Assembly: GCF_011684115.1 (NCBI RefSeq)
Contig: NZ_JAADJV010000002.1
Location: forward strand, 185,209 to 249,208
DNA length: 64,000 nucleotides
DNA from: Rahnella aceris
GTDB taxonomy: Bacteria; Pseudomonadota; Gammaproteobacteria; Enterobacterales; Enterobacteriaceae
Reading direction: 5' to 3'
In this document: piece by piece, positions 1-8,884 of the stretch
How positions within the stretch are numbered: position 1 is the first letter of the stretch
How the letters are laid out: each line of letters starts with the position of its first letter
The notes under the pieces: model-generated
The model's input: the letters and a program-made list of their open reading frames with translations, nothing else
Database searches by the model: none
What the model was told of the DNA's origin: nothing
Position numbers and translations under genes: made by a program

Positions 1-224
1 ATCGCCACCTCTCCCACGGCGGTCACCGGATAACGCACATCAGCCAGTTCCATATACGCGCCACGATGCAATTCCCCTTCCATTTTCCCGGGCTGGTGAA
101 TGAAGCAATAATCCTGAATATCCGCTGGCGCCCCTTCACGGAAGGTGATCAGCATCTGGTCGGTTAAGGCTTCACGGGCGAAATCGCCGATTTGCGTAAT
201 AGTGGTTTGATAAATGGTTTGCAC
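1..224 (-). CDS. srlB: Sorbitol/glucitol PTS enzyme IIA component (partial, C-terminus outside window)
   Basis: Cytoplasmic EIIA of the sorbitol phosphotransferase system, which passes phosphate from HPr to the EIIB domain of SrlE. Only the first 74 codons are present; the gene runs off the left edge. The translated segment keeps the family signature QMLITFREGAP followed by a Cys-Phe-Ile-His run, where the His is probably the phosphorylated residue, and RYPVTAVGEVA. The start is GTG at 222-224, chosen because an AAGGAG Shine-Dalgarno lies five bases upstream (230-235) and the protein then aligns from its first residue with E. coli SrlB. It follows srlE by 9 bp, so it is part of the same operon. 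Confidence 0.93.
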   Translation of the reverse strand, partial: MQTIYQTTITQIGDFAREALTDQMLITFREGAPADIQDYCFIHQPGKMEGELHRGAYMELADVRYPVTAVGEVA

Positions 225-233
225 AGTGACTCC

Positions 234-1223
234 TTACTGGTAAATGAAAGCGGAAGCGGCCCAGGCGATAAGTACCGTCGGTGCGCCGGTCAGAAAACGG
301 CTGACCAGCACCGAAGGCACGCCGACGCGCACGGTGTCCTGTTTGGCTTCGGCGAGCGAAAGTCCGACAGGAATGAAATCGCACGCCGCCTGAGCGTTGA
401 TGGCGAAAAGTGCAGGCAGCGCCAGATGTGGCGGGATATTGCCCAGCCCGATCTGCACCCCCACCAGCACGCCGATAACCTGCGCGATCACCGCGCCCGG
501 GCCGAGGAAAGGAGAAAGCAACGGGAAGGAACAGATCAGCGCCAGCATCACCAACCCGACGGGGCTTTTCGCCAACGGCGTCAGCCCGTGCGCCACCAGA
601 TCACCCAGCCCGGAGGCCATAATGATGCCGATCAGCGCCGCCACGAACGCCATAAATGGCAGGATGGTTTTGAGCACGGTGTCGATGGTGTCGCGCCCGG
701 CCTGGAATAAAACGGCTACGCCGGAGCCCATCCCCATCCCGACTTTCGCCAGCAGGCCGTCGCTTTGTTCGGTAATTTTTTTAGTGGTGTCGTAGTCGCG
801 TCCTGCCGCAGCCGGTGCGGGTTTAGCCGCTGCGCTTACCGGCTCAGCCGCCTCTGCGCTTTCCAGCACGATGTCATGCTCACGGACACCGGAAACATAA
901 ATGTCTTCGGTAATAAATTGTGCCAGCGGGCCGGATTTACCGGTCGAATGGATATTAACCGTCGGGATGCGTCGCTTTGGGTAGATGCCGCAGCGCAGCG
1001 TGCCGCCACAGTCGATTACCGCCACACCGATTTCCTCTGCCGGTGGCTCACCTTCTTTAAAGCCGTCTACCGTTCCCCAGCCGGTCAGTTCTGCCAGCTT
1101 GTCGACAATCGCCGGGCGGGTGCCCGCCGTGATATACATCACTTTTTTGCCGGGTACCGCCTCAATCAGCAACGGACCACCCCAGCCACCTTCACCCCGG
1201 TTAATGCGAATCGTAACGCTCAT
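234..1223 (-). CDS. srlE: Sorbitol/glucitol PTS enzyme IIBC component
   Basis: Membrane permease component that phosphorylates sorbitol during uptake, giving sorbitol 6-phosphate. 329 aa, ten more than the E. coli protein; the extra length is an Ala/Pro-rich linker around residues 125-140. The N-terminal EIIB part carries DCGGTLRCG with Cys72 and Cys78, one of which is the expected phosphoacceptor. The C-terminal half (about 155-329) is hydrophobic with several membrane spans and the conserved stretch [17 protein letters not shown]. The start ATG has GGAG seven bases upstream. It lies between srlA (47 bp upstream) and srlB (9 bp downstream), the usual srlAEB order. Confidence 0.97.
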   Translation of the reverse strand: MSVTIRINRGEGGWGGPLLIEAVPGKKVMYITAGTRPAIVDKLAELTGWGTVDGFKEGEPPAEEIGVAVIDCGGTLRCGIYPKRRIPTVNIHSTGKSGPLAQFITEDIYVSGVREHDIVLESAEAAEPVSAAAKPAPAAAGRDYDTTKKITEQSDGLLAKVGMGMGSGVAVLFQAGRDTIDTVLKTILPFMAFVAALIGIIMASGLGDLVAHGLTPLAKSPVGLVMLALICSFPLLSPFLGPGAVIAQVIGVLVGVQIGLGNIPPHLALPALFAINAQAACDFIPVGLSLAEAKQDTVRVGVPSVLVSRFLTGAPTVLIAWAASAFIYQ

Positions 1224-1241
1224 TTTCTGCTCCGCTTTTTA

Positions 1242-1273
1242 GAATTTGACCTGATTAGAATTGAACCTGATTA
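1242..1273. repeat. Two tandem 16-bp repeats between srlA and srlE
   Basis: The units GAATTTGACCTGATTA (1242-1257) and GAATTGAACCTGATTA (1258-1273) match at 14 of 16 positions; a third, weaker copy runs into the last codons of srlA. The repeat ends on the srlA stop codon. It could be a slippage product or affect translation of srlE; no function is shown. Confidence 0.5.
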
Positions 1274-1819
1274 CAACTGAACCTCACGATCAAGCTGAAT
1301 GCCCATCTTGCGTTCAAAGATGCGGGTGGTGAGATCCGTTACCCAGCCGCGGAAGAAGTTAGTCACCATACCGACCAGGAAATAACTGACGGCCAGCGGC
1401 CCGAGCGGTAATCCCAGCGTGGTCAGTCCGCTGGCAACGCCGAGATACACAAACAGTTCGCCGGGGTTAATATGCGGGAAGAGTCCGTTCATGGAATGGC
1501 AGCTGTAGGAGCCTGCGGCGTAATAGCTGGGTTTGTAGATTTCAGGCATAAAACGCCCGAGGCTGAGGGTCATCGGATTGCAGAAAACAAAGGTGCCAAT
1601 CACCGGTAACAGCAGATAACGTGAAACCGGATTTCCGGCACAACGCTGCGCCAGACGTTCGATCCGCCGCTGTCCGACAAACACGATCAGCGCGTTCATG
1701 ACGACCAGCAAACTAATTAAGAGAGGCAGAATGCCGGTGACCATGCCGACAAACACCTCTCCCCCTTTTTGAAACAGGCCGATAAACCACTCGGCACCGT
1801 GCGTTATTACATCGATCAT
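1271..1819 (-). CDS. srlA: Sorbitol/glucitol PTS enzyme IIC component
   Basis: Integral membrane part of the sorbitol PTS that forms the sugar channel together with SrlE. The 182-residue protein follows E. coli SrlA (187 aa) nearly residue for residue, with [16 protein letters not shown] at the N-terminus, the [19 protein letters not shown] loop and the [20 protein letters not shown] segment. Two consecutive ATG codons occur (1822 and 1819); the second is chosen because its spacing to the AGGAG at 1826-1830 is six bases rather than three and it matches the E. coli start. First gene of the visible operon, with the promoter region directly upstream. Confidence 0.95.
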   Translation of the reverse strand: MIDVITHGAEWFIGLFQKGGEVFVGMVTGILPLLISLLVVMNALIVFVGQRRIERLAQRCAGNPVSRYLLLPVIGTFVFCNPMTLSLGRFMPEIYKPSYYAAGSYSCHSMNGLFPHINPGELFVYLGVASGLTTLGLPLGPLAVSYFLVGMVTNFFRGWVTDLTTRIFERKMGIQLDREVQL

Positions 1820-1879
1820 CATCTTCTCCTGTAGGGATACGTGGGTTTAAGCTTTCATGTTTTGTTACTCCACGCTGAA

Positions 1880-1952
1880 AATATAATCATATTGAATTTA
1901 TATTAATTATATATTGATCACATTTTGAAAGTTTAATCTTTCAAATTGAAAG
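1880..1952 (-). promoter_or_regulatory. Putative srl promoter with CRP half-site and repeated TTGAAAG operator
   Basis: Reading toward srlA, a TGTGA half-site (1918-1922) with a poor partner lies about 41 bp ahead of a start point implied by a TATATT-like -10 near 1880-1885, the arrangement of a class II CRP promoter. Upstream is a perfect 15-bp palindrome CTTTCAAaTTGAAAG (1938-1952) and a further TTGAAAG at 1925-1931, exactly 21 bp from the copy at 1946-1952. Repeated TTTCA-type units are common operators of DeoR-family regulators such as SrlR. The palindrome is seen; the regulator assignment is inference. Confidence 0.5.
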
Positions 1953-2009
1953 ATAGATATTCGAAGGAGTAGCACAGGCAAAGAAAGAAACGGGAGGGAA
2001 AGGAAAGAC

Positions 2010-2036
2010 GCGGGCCGGAGGATCGCCCCCGGCCGC
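2010..2036 (-). terminator. GC-rich hairpin downstream of cueO
   Basis: GGCCGG (2013-2018) pairs with CCGGCC (2029-2034), extended by two further pairs around a bulged G. It lies 40 bp after the cueO stop. No clean T-run follows on the minus strand, so termination may be weak; on the plus strand TTTTT follows, but no plus-strand gene is seen to end here. Confidence 0.45.
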
Positions 2037-2077
2037 TGATTTTTAAGAAATTACAGAAAGGAAAGCAGTAAACCGGA

Positions 2078-3682
2078 TCACGCGGATACCGTAAAGCCGA
2101 GCATCATGCCGGTGTCTTCGTGTTCCAGCAGATGACAGTGCGCCATGTAAGCATGTTGTTTATCCGCCAGATGATTAAAGCGCACCAGCACTTCGCTGCG
2201 GGCGCCTTCAACGCGCACGATGTCCTTCCAGCCCTGACGATGGGGCGCGACCGGCTGACCGTTTTCAGAAAGAATACGGAACTGTGTGCCGTGGATATGG
2301 AAAGGATGCAGCATCATGTCGCCTTCGCCCGAAAGGGTCCATTTCTCATACTGGCCTTGTTTCACATCGAAAGCGGGCAGGTTCATGTCGTAGGCTTTGC
2401 CGTTAATTTTGTTGCCCTGCATGAAATCATAACCACCGGACGATTGACTCATGTCCATTCCTGCCATACCGCCATGACCGTCGTGACCGGAACCGGACAT
2501 ACCCGGCATTGCGGCCATCCCGCCCCCGCCGTGATCCATGCTCATGCCGGCCATCGCCTTGTGGCCATAACGTTTCATCAGCGCCGCCATACCCTGCTGA
2601 TCAAGCTGCGGATCCATCATCAGTTGCAGCCAGCGGGTCGGCAGATTATCCACTGACACCAGCGCCGGAAGCGGCACCAGCGTGTCCGGCAATGAACTGC
2701 CGCTTTGGGTCAGCGTCGGCTGAATGCGTAACACCGGCAACGGTTTGTCGAACGGTGCCAGCGTCATGCCCATTTGCTTCACCGGCAGCGTGACCAGATC
2801 AAAAGCTTTGCCGTCGCTGCAATCAATCAGCACTTCAAAACGCTCGCCCATCAGCAGCGGCAAATCGCTGACTTTCACCGGCTCAGGCAGGAAACCGCCG
2901 TCACTGGCGATGACATACATCGGCCGCTGATCGCTGGTGGCGATGTGCAGCGAGCGTGCATTACAGCCATTGAGTAAACGAAAACGTACCCAGCCACGGG
3001 AAATTCCGTGCTGCGGATACACCGCGCCGTTGGTCAGCATGTGTTGCCCGAACCAGCCGGCGGCGGCGGTCATGACGTCCATCTGATAATCGATTTTACC
3101 GGCGTCGTTCAGGCGCTTATCCTGCAAAATGACCGGAATATCATCCACGCCCCAGCGTTTTGGGATCTGCAACAGGTCACTGCTTTCATCTTCGATCAGC
3201 ACCAGCCCGGCGAGCCCCATCGCCACCTGATAACCGCTGGTCTGATGCGGATGCGGGTGGAACCAGCAGGTCGATGCGGGTTGATCAAGTTGCAAACTGA
3301 CTTTGCGATTCTGGCCGGGTTCGATTAATCCCTGCGGCCCGCCATCCACGTCACCGGGAATTTCCAGCCCGTGCCAGTGAACGGTGCTGGCCACATCCAG
3401 CCGGTTATTGATGGTGACGCTGACCGGTTTCCCACGACGGATACGCAGCGCGGGGCCGAGAAGATTACCGTTTACGCCCCAGGTTTCAGTGTTCACGCCA
3501 GGCAGAAACTGGCTCTGCCCGCGCTGTAATGTGAGCGTAATGGCGCTGCGGATATCCGGTTCGAGTAACGCCGGGATGGGCAATGCCGGGCGGTCAGCGG
3601 CGAGCGCGAAGCGGCTCCAGCCGGGCAGCATACTGGCGGCGCCCATCAGGGTCGTCCACTTCACGAAATCGCGTCGGTTCAT
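2078..3682 (-). CDS. cueO: Multicopper oxidase CueO (periplasmic cuprous oxidase)
   Basis: Periplasmic copper-detoxifying oxidase that converts Cu(I) to Cu(II). 534 aa with a twin-arginine signal (NRRDFVK) and a cleavage site near residue 29, as expected for a protein exported folded. Copper ligands are seen in order: HWH at about 102-104, WFHPHPH, HPFHIHG and the C-terminal [14 protein letters not shown] Met/His-rich insert (roughly 365-415, with [23 protein letters not shown] sequence) corresponds to the regulatory copper-binding helix region of E. coli CueO. The ATG has AAGGA seven bases upstream. It is preceded by a CueR-type promoter and divergent from yacC, the same neighbourhood as in E. 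coli. Confidence 0.96.
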   Translation of the reverse strand: MNRRDFVKWTTLMGAASMLPGWSRFALAADRPALPIPALLEPDIRSAITLTLQRGQSQFLPGVNTETWGVNGNLLGPALRIRRGKPVSVTINNRLDVASTVHWHGLEIPGDVDGGPQGLIEPGQNRKVSLQLDQPASTCWFHPHPHQTSGYQVAMGLAGLVLIEDESSDLLQIPKRWGVDDIPVILQDKRLNDAGKIDYQMDVMTAAAGWFGQHMLTNGAVYPQHGISRGWVRFRLLNGCNARSLHIATSDQRPMYVIASDGGFLPEPVKVSDLPLLMGERFEVLIDCSDGKAFDLVTLPVKQMGMTLAPFDKPLPVLRIQPTLTQSGSSLPDTLVPLPALVSVDNLPTRWLQLMMDPQLDQQGMAALMKRYGHKAMAGMSMDHGGGGMAAMPGMSGSGHDGHGGMAGMDMSQSSGGYDFMQGNKINGKAYDMNLPAFDVKQGQYEKWTLSGEGDMMLHPFHIHGTQFRILSENGQPVAPHRQGWKDIVRVEGARSEVLVRFNHLADKQHAYMAHCHLLEHEDTGMMLGFTVSA

Positions 3683-3745
3683 TTTTCGGTCCTTTTGAAG
3701 GGTGATAACCAGACAGATGGCGCAGGCGTGCCATAATAGTACGAC

Positions 3746-3776
3746 AGCCTATCCCTTCCCCTAAGGGGAAGGTCAA
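3746..3776 (-). promoter_or_regulatory. CueR-type promoter of cueO
   Basis: On the minus strand a -35 TTGACC (3771-3776) and a -10 TAGGCT (3746-3751) are separated by 19 bp, the overlong spacer typical of MerR-family promoters. The spacer contains the 19-bp dyad CCTTCCCCTTAGGGGAAGG (3754-3772) with perfect arms, very close to the known CueR operators of copA and cueO. The element reads directly into cueO. Copper-inducible activation by CueR is inferred; cueR itself is outside the window. Confidence 0.88.
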
Positions 3777-3892
3777 GCGGTTCAGCGGTAAAAGAAATTT
3801 GGTGCCGCTCAGTGCAAATATGGTAACGTCCTTTTAACTGCCTGTGAGCCAAGTCCTTCTGACTTTCAATCTACAAGAACAAGAACACACCC

Positions 3893-4240
3893 ATGAAAAA
3901 AACAACACTGTGTTTGTTATTACTGTCGCTGCTCGGTTTCTCCTCCGCCAGTCAGGCGCTGAGTGAATCAGAAGCGGAAGATCTGGCGGATCTGACGGCA
4001 GTCTTCGTTTATCTGAAAAATAACTGCGGTTACGAACAACTGCCGAACACCCAAATCAAACGGGCTATCGTGTTTTTCGCCCAGCAAAATCGCTGGGACC
4101 TGAGCAATTACAACAGCTTTAACATGCAGTCGATGGGCGAAGAAAGCTACCGTGATCTGAGTGGGATCGCCGTGCCTAAACCGACAAAATGTAAGTCTCT
4201 GGCCCGCGACTCGCTGAGTTTACTGGCCTACACCAACTGA
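3893..4240 (+). CDS. yacC: YacC family periplasmic protein (pilotin-like)
   Basis: Small exported protein of 115 aa, the same length as E. coli YacC and strongly similar in its mature part (SESEAEDLADLTAVFV, RWDLSNY, SYRDLSGI and CKSLARDSLSLLAY). Residues 1-22 form a signal peptide with cleavage after SQAL-type sequence; no lipobox cysteine is obvious. Two cysteines (in NNCGY and TKCKS) could form the disulfide typical of the PulS/OutS pilotin-like family to which YacC is assigned. The function of YacC is not established. It lies between cueO (divergent) and speE (same strand). Confidence 0.9.
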   Translation: MKKTTLCLLLLSLLGFSSASQALSESEAEDLADLTAVFVYLKNNCGYEQLPNTQIKRAIVFFAQQNRWDLSNYNSFNMQSMGEESYRDLSGIAVPKPTKCKSLARDSLSLLAYTN

Positions 4241-4454
4241 ATTCTGTCAGCCGTTTTTCAGCCGTGTGCTCCGTCATTCTGATGCCGGAGCCTGTTTGCT
4301 TTCCTCCCTGTCCCCCGATTTTTCGCACCACGCCTGCCTCGTCTACACTTAATCTACATTCACCTGTCTGAAATTCAACCGTGCATGGACAGGCAGAGTT
4401 AGCTATCATGTGCGCCCATTTTTATGGCTGCGATTGATCAGGAGAAACAACGAC

Positions 4455-5330
4455 ATGTCCCGGAACTCGTCATCCAAAGAAATATGGTATGAGACGCTGC
4501 ACGCCCATTTTGGCCAGTACTTCAGCGTCGATAAAGAGTTATACCGTGAGAAAACCGATCATCAGGATCTGGTGATTTTCGAGAATGCGGCGCTGGGTCG
4601 CGTCATGGCGCTCGACGGCGTGGTGCAAACCACCGAGCGTGATGAATTCATTTACCACGAAATGCTGACCCACGTCCCGTTGTTCGCCCACGGCAGCGCC
4701 CGCAAGGTGCTGATCATTGGTGGCGGCGACGGCGCAATGCTGCGCGAAGTGTCTCGCCACAAAGGCGTGGAGTCGATCACGATGGTGGAAATTGATGCCG
4801 GCGTGGTGGAGTTTTGCCGCCAGTATCTGCCCAACCATAATGCCGGTTCTTATGACGATCCGCGTTTCAAACTGGTGATCGACGACGGCGTGAACTTCGT
4901 TAATCAGACCACTGAAACCTTCGACGTGATCATCTCCGACTGCACCGATCCCATCGGTCCCGGAGAAAGCCTGTTTACGTCGGCATTCTACGAAGGCTGT
5001 GCCCGTTGCCTCAATCCAGGCGGCATTTTCGTGGCACAAAATGGCGTGTGCTTCCTCCAGCAGGATGAAGCGGTGAACAGCCACACCAAACTGAGCCACT
5101 ATTTCAGTGATGTCAGTTTCTATCAGGCCGCGATCCCGACCTATTACGGCGGCATCATGACCTTTGCCTGGGCGACCAACAGCCCGGAATATCGCCAGAT
5201 TGACAGCAAAACCTTGCAGGCGCGTTTCGACGCCGCAGACATAACTTGCCGTTATTACAATCCGGCGATTCATCACGGCAGCTTTGCCCTGCCGCAATAT
5301 TTACTGAATGCCCTGTCAGCCGCACGCTGA
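4455..5330 (+). CDS. speE: Spermidine synthase (polyamine aminopropyltransferase)
   Basis: Transfers the aminopropyl group of decarboxylated S-adenosylmethionine to putrescine, giving spermidine. 291 aa with the family features [21 protein letters not shown], the glycine-rich cofactor loop [13 protein letters not shown], the acidic [12 protein letters not shown] and the catalytic region [15 protein letters not shown]. The reading frame is open further upstream to 4410, but ATG 4455 is chosen because an AGGAGA lies nine bases before it and the protein then matches E. coli SpeE from its start. speD follows 28 bp later, so the two enzymes of the step are co-transcribed. Confidence 0.96.
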   Translation: MSRNSSSKEIWYETLHAHFGQYFSVDKELYREKTDHQDLVIFENAALGRVMALDGVVQTTERDEFIYHEMLTHVPLFAHGSARKVLIIGGGDGAMLREVSRHKGVESITMVEIDAGVVEFCRQYLPNHNAGSYDDPRFKLVIDDGVNFVNQTTETFDVIISDCTDPIGPGESLFTSAFYEGCARCLNPGGIFVAQNGVCFLQQDEAVNSHTKLSHYFSDVSFYQAAIPTYYGGIMTFAWATNSPEYRQIDSKTLQARFDAADITCRYYNPAIHHGSFALPQYLLNALSAAR

Positions 5331-5358
5331 TACAGCATCCATAAGGGGGTGAACTAAA

Positions 5359-6153
5359 TTGCAAAAGCTGAAACTGCATGGCTTCAACAACCTGACCAAA
5401 AGCCTGAGTTTTTGTATCTACGATATCTGCTACGCCAAAACCGCAGACGATCGTGATGGCTACATTGCCTACATTGACAAAGAATATAACGCCAACCGTT
5501 TGACGGAAATTCTCACCGAAACCTGCTCCATTATCGGTGCCAATATCCTCAACGTGGCGCGACAGGATTACGAACCACAGGGCGCCAGCGTGACGATTTT
5601 AGTGAGCGAAGAGCCGATGGACCCGCGTGATGTCGATACCACCGAGCATCCGGGCCCGTTGCCGAATTCCGTGGTCGCGCATCTGGATAAAAGCCATATC
5701 TGTGTGCATACCTATCCGGAAAGCCATCCCGAAGGCGGGCTGTGTACCTTCCGCGCTGACATTGAAGTCTCGACCTGTGGCGTGATTTCGCCGCTGAAAG
5801 CGCTGAACTATCTGATTCATCAGCTTGAATCCGACATCGTCACCATCGATTACCGTGTCCGGGGTTTCACCCGCGACGTGAACGGTGTTAAACACTACAT
5901 CGACCATTCCATCAATTCGATTCAGAACTTCATGTCGCAGGATATGAAAGCACTGTACGACATGATGGACGTCAACGTGTATCAGGAAAACATCTTCCAT
6001 ACCAAGATGTTACTGAAAGAGTTCGATCTCAAACATTACTTGTTTAATGCCAAACCGGATGAACTGAGCGCGCAAGAGCGTAAAGAAATCACCGATTTGC
6101 TCTACAAGGAAATGCAGGAAATCTATTACGGCCGCAATCTGCCGTCAGTCTGA
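5359..6153 (+). CDS. speD: S-adenosylmethionine decarboxylase proenzyme
   Basis: Makes decarboxylated S-adenosylmethionine, the aminopropyl donor used by SpeE. 264 aa, the same length as the E. coli enzyme. The proenzyme self-cleaves between Lys111 and Ser112 in [20 protein letters not shown], the serine becoming the pyruvoyl cofactor. Translation begins at TTG (5359-5361), preceded by a strong AAGGGGGTG; the E. coli gene also uses TTG, and no in-frame ATG fits the conserved N-terminus [16 protein letters not shown]. Second gene of the speE-speD operon, closed by a hairpin terminator at 6171. Confidence 0.97.
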   Translation: MQKLKLHGFNNLTKSLSFCIYDICYAKTADDRDGYIAYIDKEYNANRLTEILTETCSIIGANILNVARQDYEPQGASVTILVSEEPMDPRDVDTTEHPGPLPNSVVAHLDKSHICVHTYPESHPEGGLCTFRADIEVSTCGVISPLKALNYLIHQLESDIVTIDYRVRGFTRDVNGVKHYIDHSINSIQNFMSQDMKALYDMMDVNVYQENIFHTKMLLKEFDLKHYLFNAKPDELSAQERKEITDLLYKEMQEIYYGRNLPSV

Positions 6154-6170
6154 TCAGAGCTGAATAAAGG

Positions 6171-6209
6171 AAAGGCCGGGCATTTTTGAAATGTCCGGCC
6201 TTTCTTTTG
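6171..6209 (+). terminator. Rho-independent terminator of speE-speD
   Basis: A 13-bp inverted repeat, AAAGGCCGGGCAT (6171-6183) with ATGTCCGGCCTTT (6191-6203) carrying one G-T pair, is followed by TCTTTT. It starts 18 bp after the speD stop. Confidence 0.88.
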
Positions 6210-6583
6210 TATAGACAAATTCTGATATTGAATATTCCCCCGCCTGAAACTCAATAAGCATTACTTAAGTAAAATATATTTACATGGATGAATACCCGCT
6301 ATACTCCTTAAGACAAATTAATATCAAAACAGTCATTAAATCTTTATTTAAGCTAAATTTAACGATGAAGGATCTGATATTTAAGCCAAATTACAGAAAT
6401 AATATACAGATATTAAGTCAAACAAAATTGTTATATAACCAATAATTTAGCTTATGACAGATCAAAAGATCGCTTTTTTACTAAAAGCAGATAAATAACT
6501 TTAATTATCCCCCTCCTGACATTAGCATCCCCTTATTGCTTACTAAGCAACCAGCTCCATCCACCCGTAAGTAGAAATAAAAC
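6210..6583. promoter_or_regulatory. AT-rich upstream region of the outer-membrane protein gene with three copies of one motif
   Basis: No gene is seen in these 374 bp, which are far richer in A/T than the neighbours. The near-palindrome ATTTAAGCYAAATT occurs at 6346-6359 (with T) and 6379-6392 (with C), 33 bp apart, and a reverse-oriented partial copy AATTTAGCTTAT lies near 6444-6455. This looks like an array of binding sites for one regulator, or curved DNA of the kind silenced by H-NS. No promoter could be assigned with confidence. Confidence 0.45.
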
Positions 6584-7459
6584 ATGAAAATGATTAAATT
6601 AAAGACCGTATCCAGCTTGCTGGTCGCGAGTTCTTTATTGGTTTCCGGGGTTTCCCGGGCCGGGGAAAGTTTGTTGAGCAGCAATACCGAAGGGATGCGG
6701 CACTATGTGAGTTATGGTGCTGAATATTATAAGTGGGACGAATCCGTCAGTAATATGGACGGTAAATATGTTGCTGAACATGGCCCGCGCCTGCGCGTTA
6801 ATTTCGGATCCAATAACTATCTCGATACCCAAAGCGGCTTATTAAAAGCCTGGGACATGAGCGTGATGTTCGGGATCGTCCGTTATAAAGGCAGTACGCT
6901 GGACGATCAGGCCAACGTGCCGAACGGCTCGCTGAAGGGCAAAACCTATTACACCGGCTACAGCGCGGACATGACCCGTGGCTACCGTTACCGGGCATCC
7001 GACAGTGTGTCTTTCGATATGAAAGGCGCTGTCGGCGGCCAGGCGTGGGTGCGAAATATCCGCTCTGACGATGTGTATATTGCCTCACAAAACACCACCC
7101 GGCAGTACACCGCCGTTGAAGTGTCTTTGCAGCCTTACGCCAAAGCGTCACTGGGGGCGAACTGGCAAATGACCGCAGATTCACGTCTGAGTCTGGAAGG
7201 CGGTGCGCTGTATCCGATTAAAACCTGGACGCACAGCAATCAGGGAGGGGTCTGGCTGGAGCCGAAATCCAGGCTTTCGCCATTTACCAGCCTGACCTGG
7301 AATATCAACAAAGATGTTTTTGTGAAAGCCAGTTATGTGCATCAGAAATACGGCAAGTCGGACGAGAAACAGGGTGATCTGAACGGACGCACCGTTGGCT
7401 ATTATCAGCCCGCGACCACCACTTCCACCGTGGGTCTGGAAGCCGGTTTCTACTTCTGA
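6584..7459 (+). CDS. Outer-membrane beta-barrel protein of unknown function
   Basis: 291 aa. Residues 1-26 form a Sec signal peptide ending in SGVSRA. The rest is a run of amphipathic alternating strands (MSVMFGIVRYKG, TTRQYTAVEVSLQPYAKASLG, SLTWNINKDVFVKASYVHQKYG) and the protein ends in GLEAGFYF; a C-terminal aromatic Phe is the usual recognition signal of the BAM machinery. I do not recognise the family; the pattern resembles single-chain barrels of 10-12 strands rather than trimeric porins. The start at 6584 has only a weak ribosome site; ATG 6590 is an alternative. It is absent at this position in E. coli, where speD is next to yacL. A hairpin follows the gene. Confidence 0.75.
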   Translation: MKMIKLKTVSSLLVASSLLVSGVSRAGESLLSSNTEGMRHYVSYGAEYYKWDESVSNMDGKYVAEHGPRLRVNFGSNNYLDTQSGLLKAWDMSVMFGIVRYKGSTLDDQANVPNGSLKGKTYYTGYSADMTRGYRYRASDSVSFDMKGAVGGQAWVRNIRSDDVYIASQNTTRQYTAVEVSLQPYAKASLGANWQMTADSRLSLEGGALYPIKTWTHSNQGGVWLEPKSRLSPFTSLTWNINKDVFVKASYVHQKYGKSDEKQGDLNGRTVGYYQPATTTSTVGLEAGFYF

Positions 7460-7489
7460 TGATTTCAGACAATAAGCGCCTCTCAAGCG

Positions 7490-7520
7490 GATTGTTCCGG
7501 TGTAAATAACCGGAACAATC
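7490..7520 (+). terminator. Hairpin after the outer-membrane protein gene
   Basis: Perfect 12-bp arms GATTGTTCCGGT (7490-7501) and ACCGGAACAATC (7509-7520) around a seven-base loop. Only a short T-rich tract (GCTTATCTT) follows, so it may terminate only in part. Confidence 0.65.
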
Positions 7521-7562
7521 GCTTATCTTAAAAGTCTCCTTTTCCAGAGGCTTACCTTTCTT

Positions 7563-8453
7563 ATGGATCGTTTTGCAACACTGTCTGGCGTTCTCGCCAT
7601 TTTATTGTGGAGCATGAGCGTGGCGCTCACCCGCAGTTTGTCCGAATCTCTGGGGCCTTTTGGTGCGGCCGCCTCTATTTATACTGTCAGCGGAATTTTA
7701 GTCTGGATGGTTGGCGGCAAACCGTCACTGCGTGGTGAATCTGCTGCATATCTGATCATCTGCGGTCTGCTGTTTATCTTTTATATGGTGGCATTTTCAC
7801 TGGCGATCGGTCTGGCGCATACCCGTCAGCAAACGCTGGAACTCGGGCTGGTGAATTATCTCTGGCCCAGTCTGACATTGCTGTTTGCGGTTCCGCTGCT
7901 GAAATTACGCGTTCGCTGGTGGATCTGGCCGGGCGCGGTGCTGGCATTTGCGGGAGTGCTGTGGGCAATCAGCGGCGGTCACGGGCTGGATATTCACCAG
8001 ATGATGCGCAATGTGCGCGGCAACCCGGTGGCCTACGGTCTGGCGCTGGGCGCGGCCGTGTCGTGGGCACTGTATTCCAATCTGGTCCGCGTATTGTGTA
8101 AAGGCAAAGGCGTGCTGCCGTTGTTTCTGCTGGCAACCGGCGGCGTATTGTGGGCGCTTTACTTCACGTATTCCTCCAGCCGTATCAGCCTGACATTACC
8201 TGCCATTCTCGAATTACTGGCGATGGGCGCGGTGACCGCAGTGTCGTATCAGTGCTGGGATATTGCGATGAAAAAAGGCAATGCGACACTGGTGGCCGCG
8301 CTGTCATATTTCACGCCGCTGTCATCGATTCTGATTGCCGGATTGTGGCTGCATACGTTGCCAGGCGCCAGTTTCTGGCCGGGCGTGCTGATGGTGGTCG
8401 GCGGTTCGCTGCTGTGCTGGACCGCCTCGCGGGGCAAGTCACTCAGCGGTTAG
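7563..8453 (+). CDS. EamA/DMT-superfamily exporter, YddG-like (aromatic amino acid export type)
   Basis: Inner-membrane transporter of 296 aa with ten predicted hydrophobic spans arranged as two EamA repeats. Diagnostic matches to E. coli YddG, an exporter of aromatic amino acids, include [13 protein letters not shown] in the first half and [22 protein letters not shown] and GGSLLCW in the second. Overall identity looks moderate, so the substrate is inferred only. ATG 7563 is used although the ribosome site is weak. The last 11 bp overlap the end of yacL on the other strand. Like the preceding gene it is an addition between speD and yacL relative to E. coli. Confidence 0.82.
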   Translation: MDRFATLSGVLAILLWSMSVALTRSLSESLGPFGAAASIYTVSGILVWMVGGKPSLRGESAAYLIICGLLFIFYMVAFSLAIGLAHTRQQTLELGLVNYLWPSLTLLFAVPLLKLRVRWWIWPGAVLAFAGVLWAISGGHGLDIHQMMRNVRGNPVAYGLALGAAVSWALYSNLVRVLCKGKGVLPLFLLATGGVLWALYFTYSSSRISLTLPAILELLAMGAVTAVSYQCWDIAMKKGNATLVAALSYFTPLSSILIAGLWLHTLPGASFWPGVLMVVGGSLLCWTASRGKSLSG

Positions 8454-8808
8454 TCATCACGAAAGAACGGTATTTGGCGAGGACTTGCAGAAAGTCCTCG
8501 ACGCCGCAAAACGCCAGACTCTCCTCGTCGTAATAACTCATCCCTTCTTCAATCTCATCGCCGTCGAAATCCAGCTGATTGGCACGGATCATCACTTCAT
8601 CGTCGGCTAACAGCAGCGTGTATTCATGGCCGGCCATCTGCGTCTGCCGTTCGCTGCCCTTCAGATCGCTCAATGCCGCTTCGACGTTATCGAGCACGCT
8701 CAGGTCGCCCTTCACTTCTTCATTCAGCCAGTGACCAAGCACTTCATGGCCCATTGAAAAACGCACTTTGACCTCACCGGTGATGTCGCGCAAAAAATCG
8801 TAATCCAT
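8443..8808 (-). CDS. yacL: YacL (UPF0231) family protein
   Basis: Small acidic cytoplasmic protein of 121 aa, aligning with E. coli YacL (120 aa) over its full length: [74 protein letters not shown]. The frame is open eight codons further upstream, but ATG 8806-8808 has GAGGA eight bases before it and matches the known start. No signal or membrane span is seen and the function is unknown. It lies downstream of acnB on the same strand, separated by a strong terminator. Confidence 0.92.
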   Translation of the reverse strand: MDYDFLRDITGEVKVRFSMGHEVLGHWLNEEVKGDLSVLDNVEAALSDLKGSERQTQMAGHEYTLLLADDEVMIRANQLDFDGDEIEEGMSYYDEESLAFCGVEDFLQVLAKYRSFVMTNR

Positions 8809-8833
8809 GGTGCAGTCCTCTGAAAAAATCACA

Positions 8834-8860
8834 ATAAAAAAGGGAGCCGAAGCTCCCTTT
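8834..8860 (-). terminator. Rho-independent terminator of acnB
   Basis: On the minus strand AGGGAGC, a TTCG tetraloop and GCTCCCT (8841-8858) are followed by TTTTTATT. It sits 25 bp after the acnB stop and separates it from yacL. Confidence 0.92.
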
Positions 8861-8884
8861 CAACACTGGCGCAAATATAACGAG

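Noticed and set aside
4539..5297. 252-codon open frame antisense to speE
   Set aside because: Shadow frame; the sense gene is a full-length spermidine synthase.
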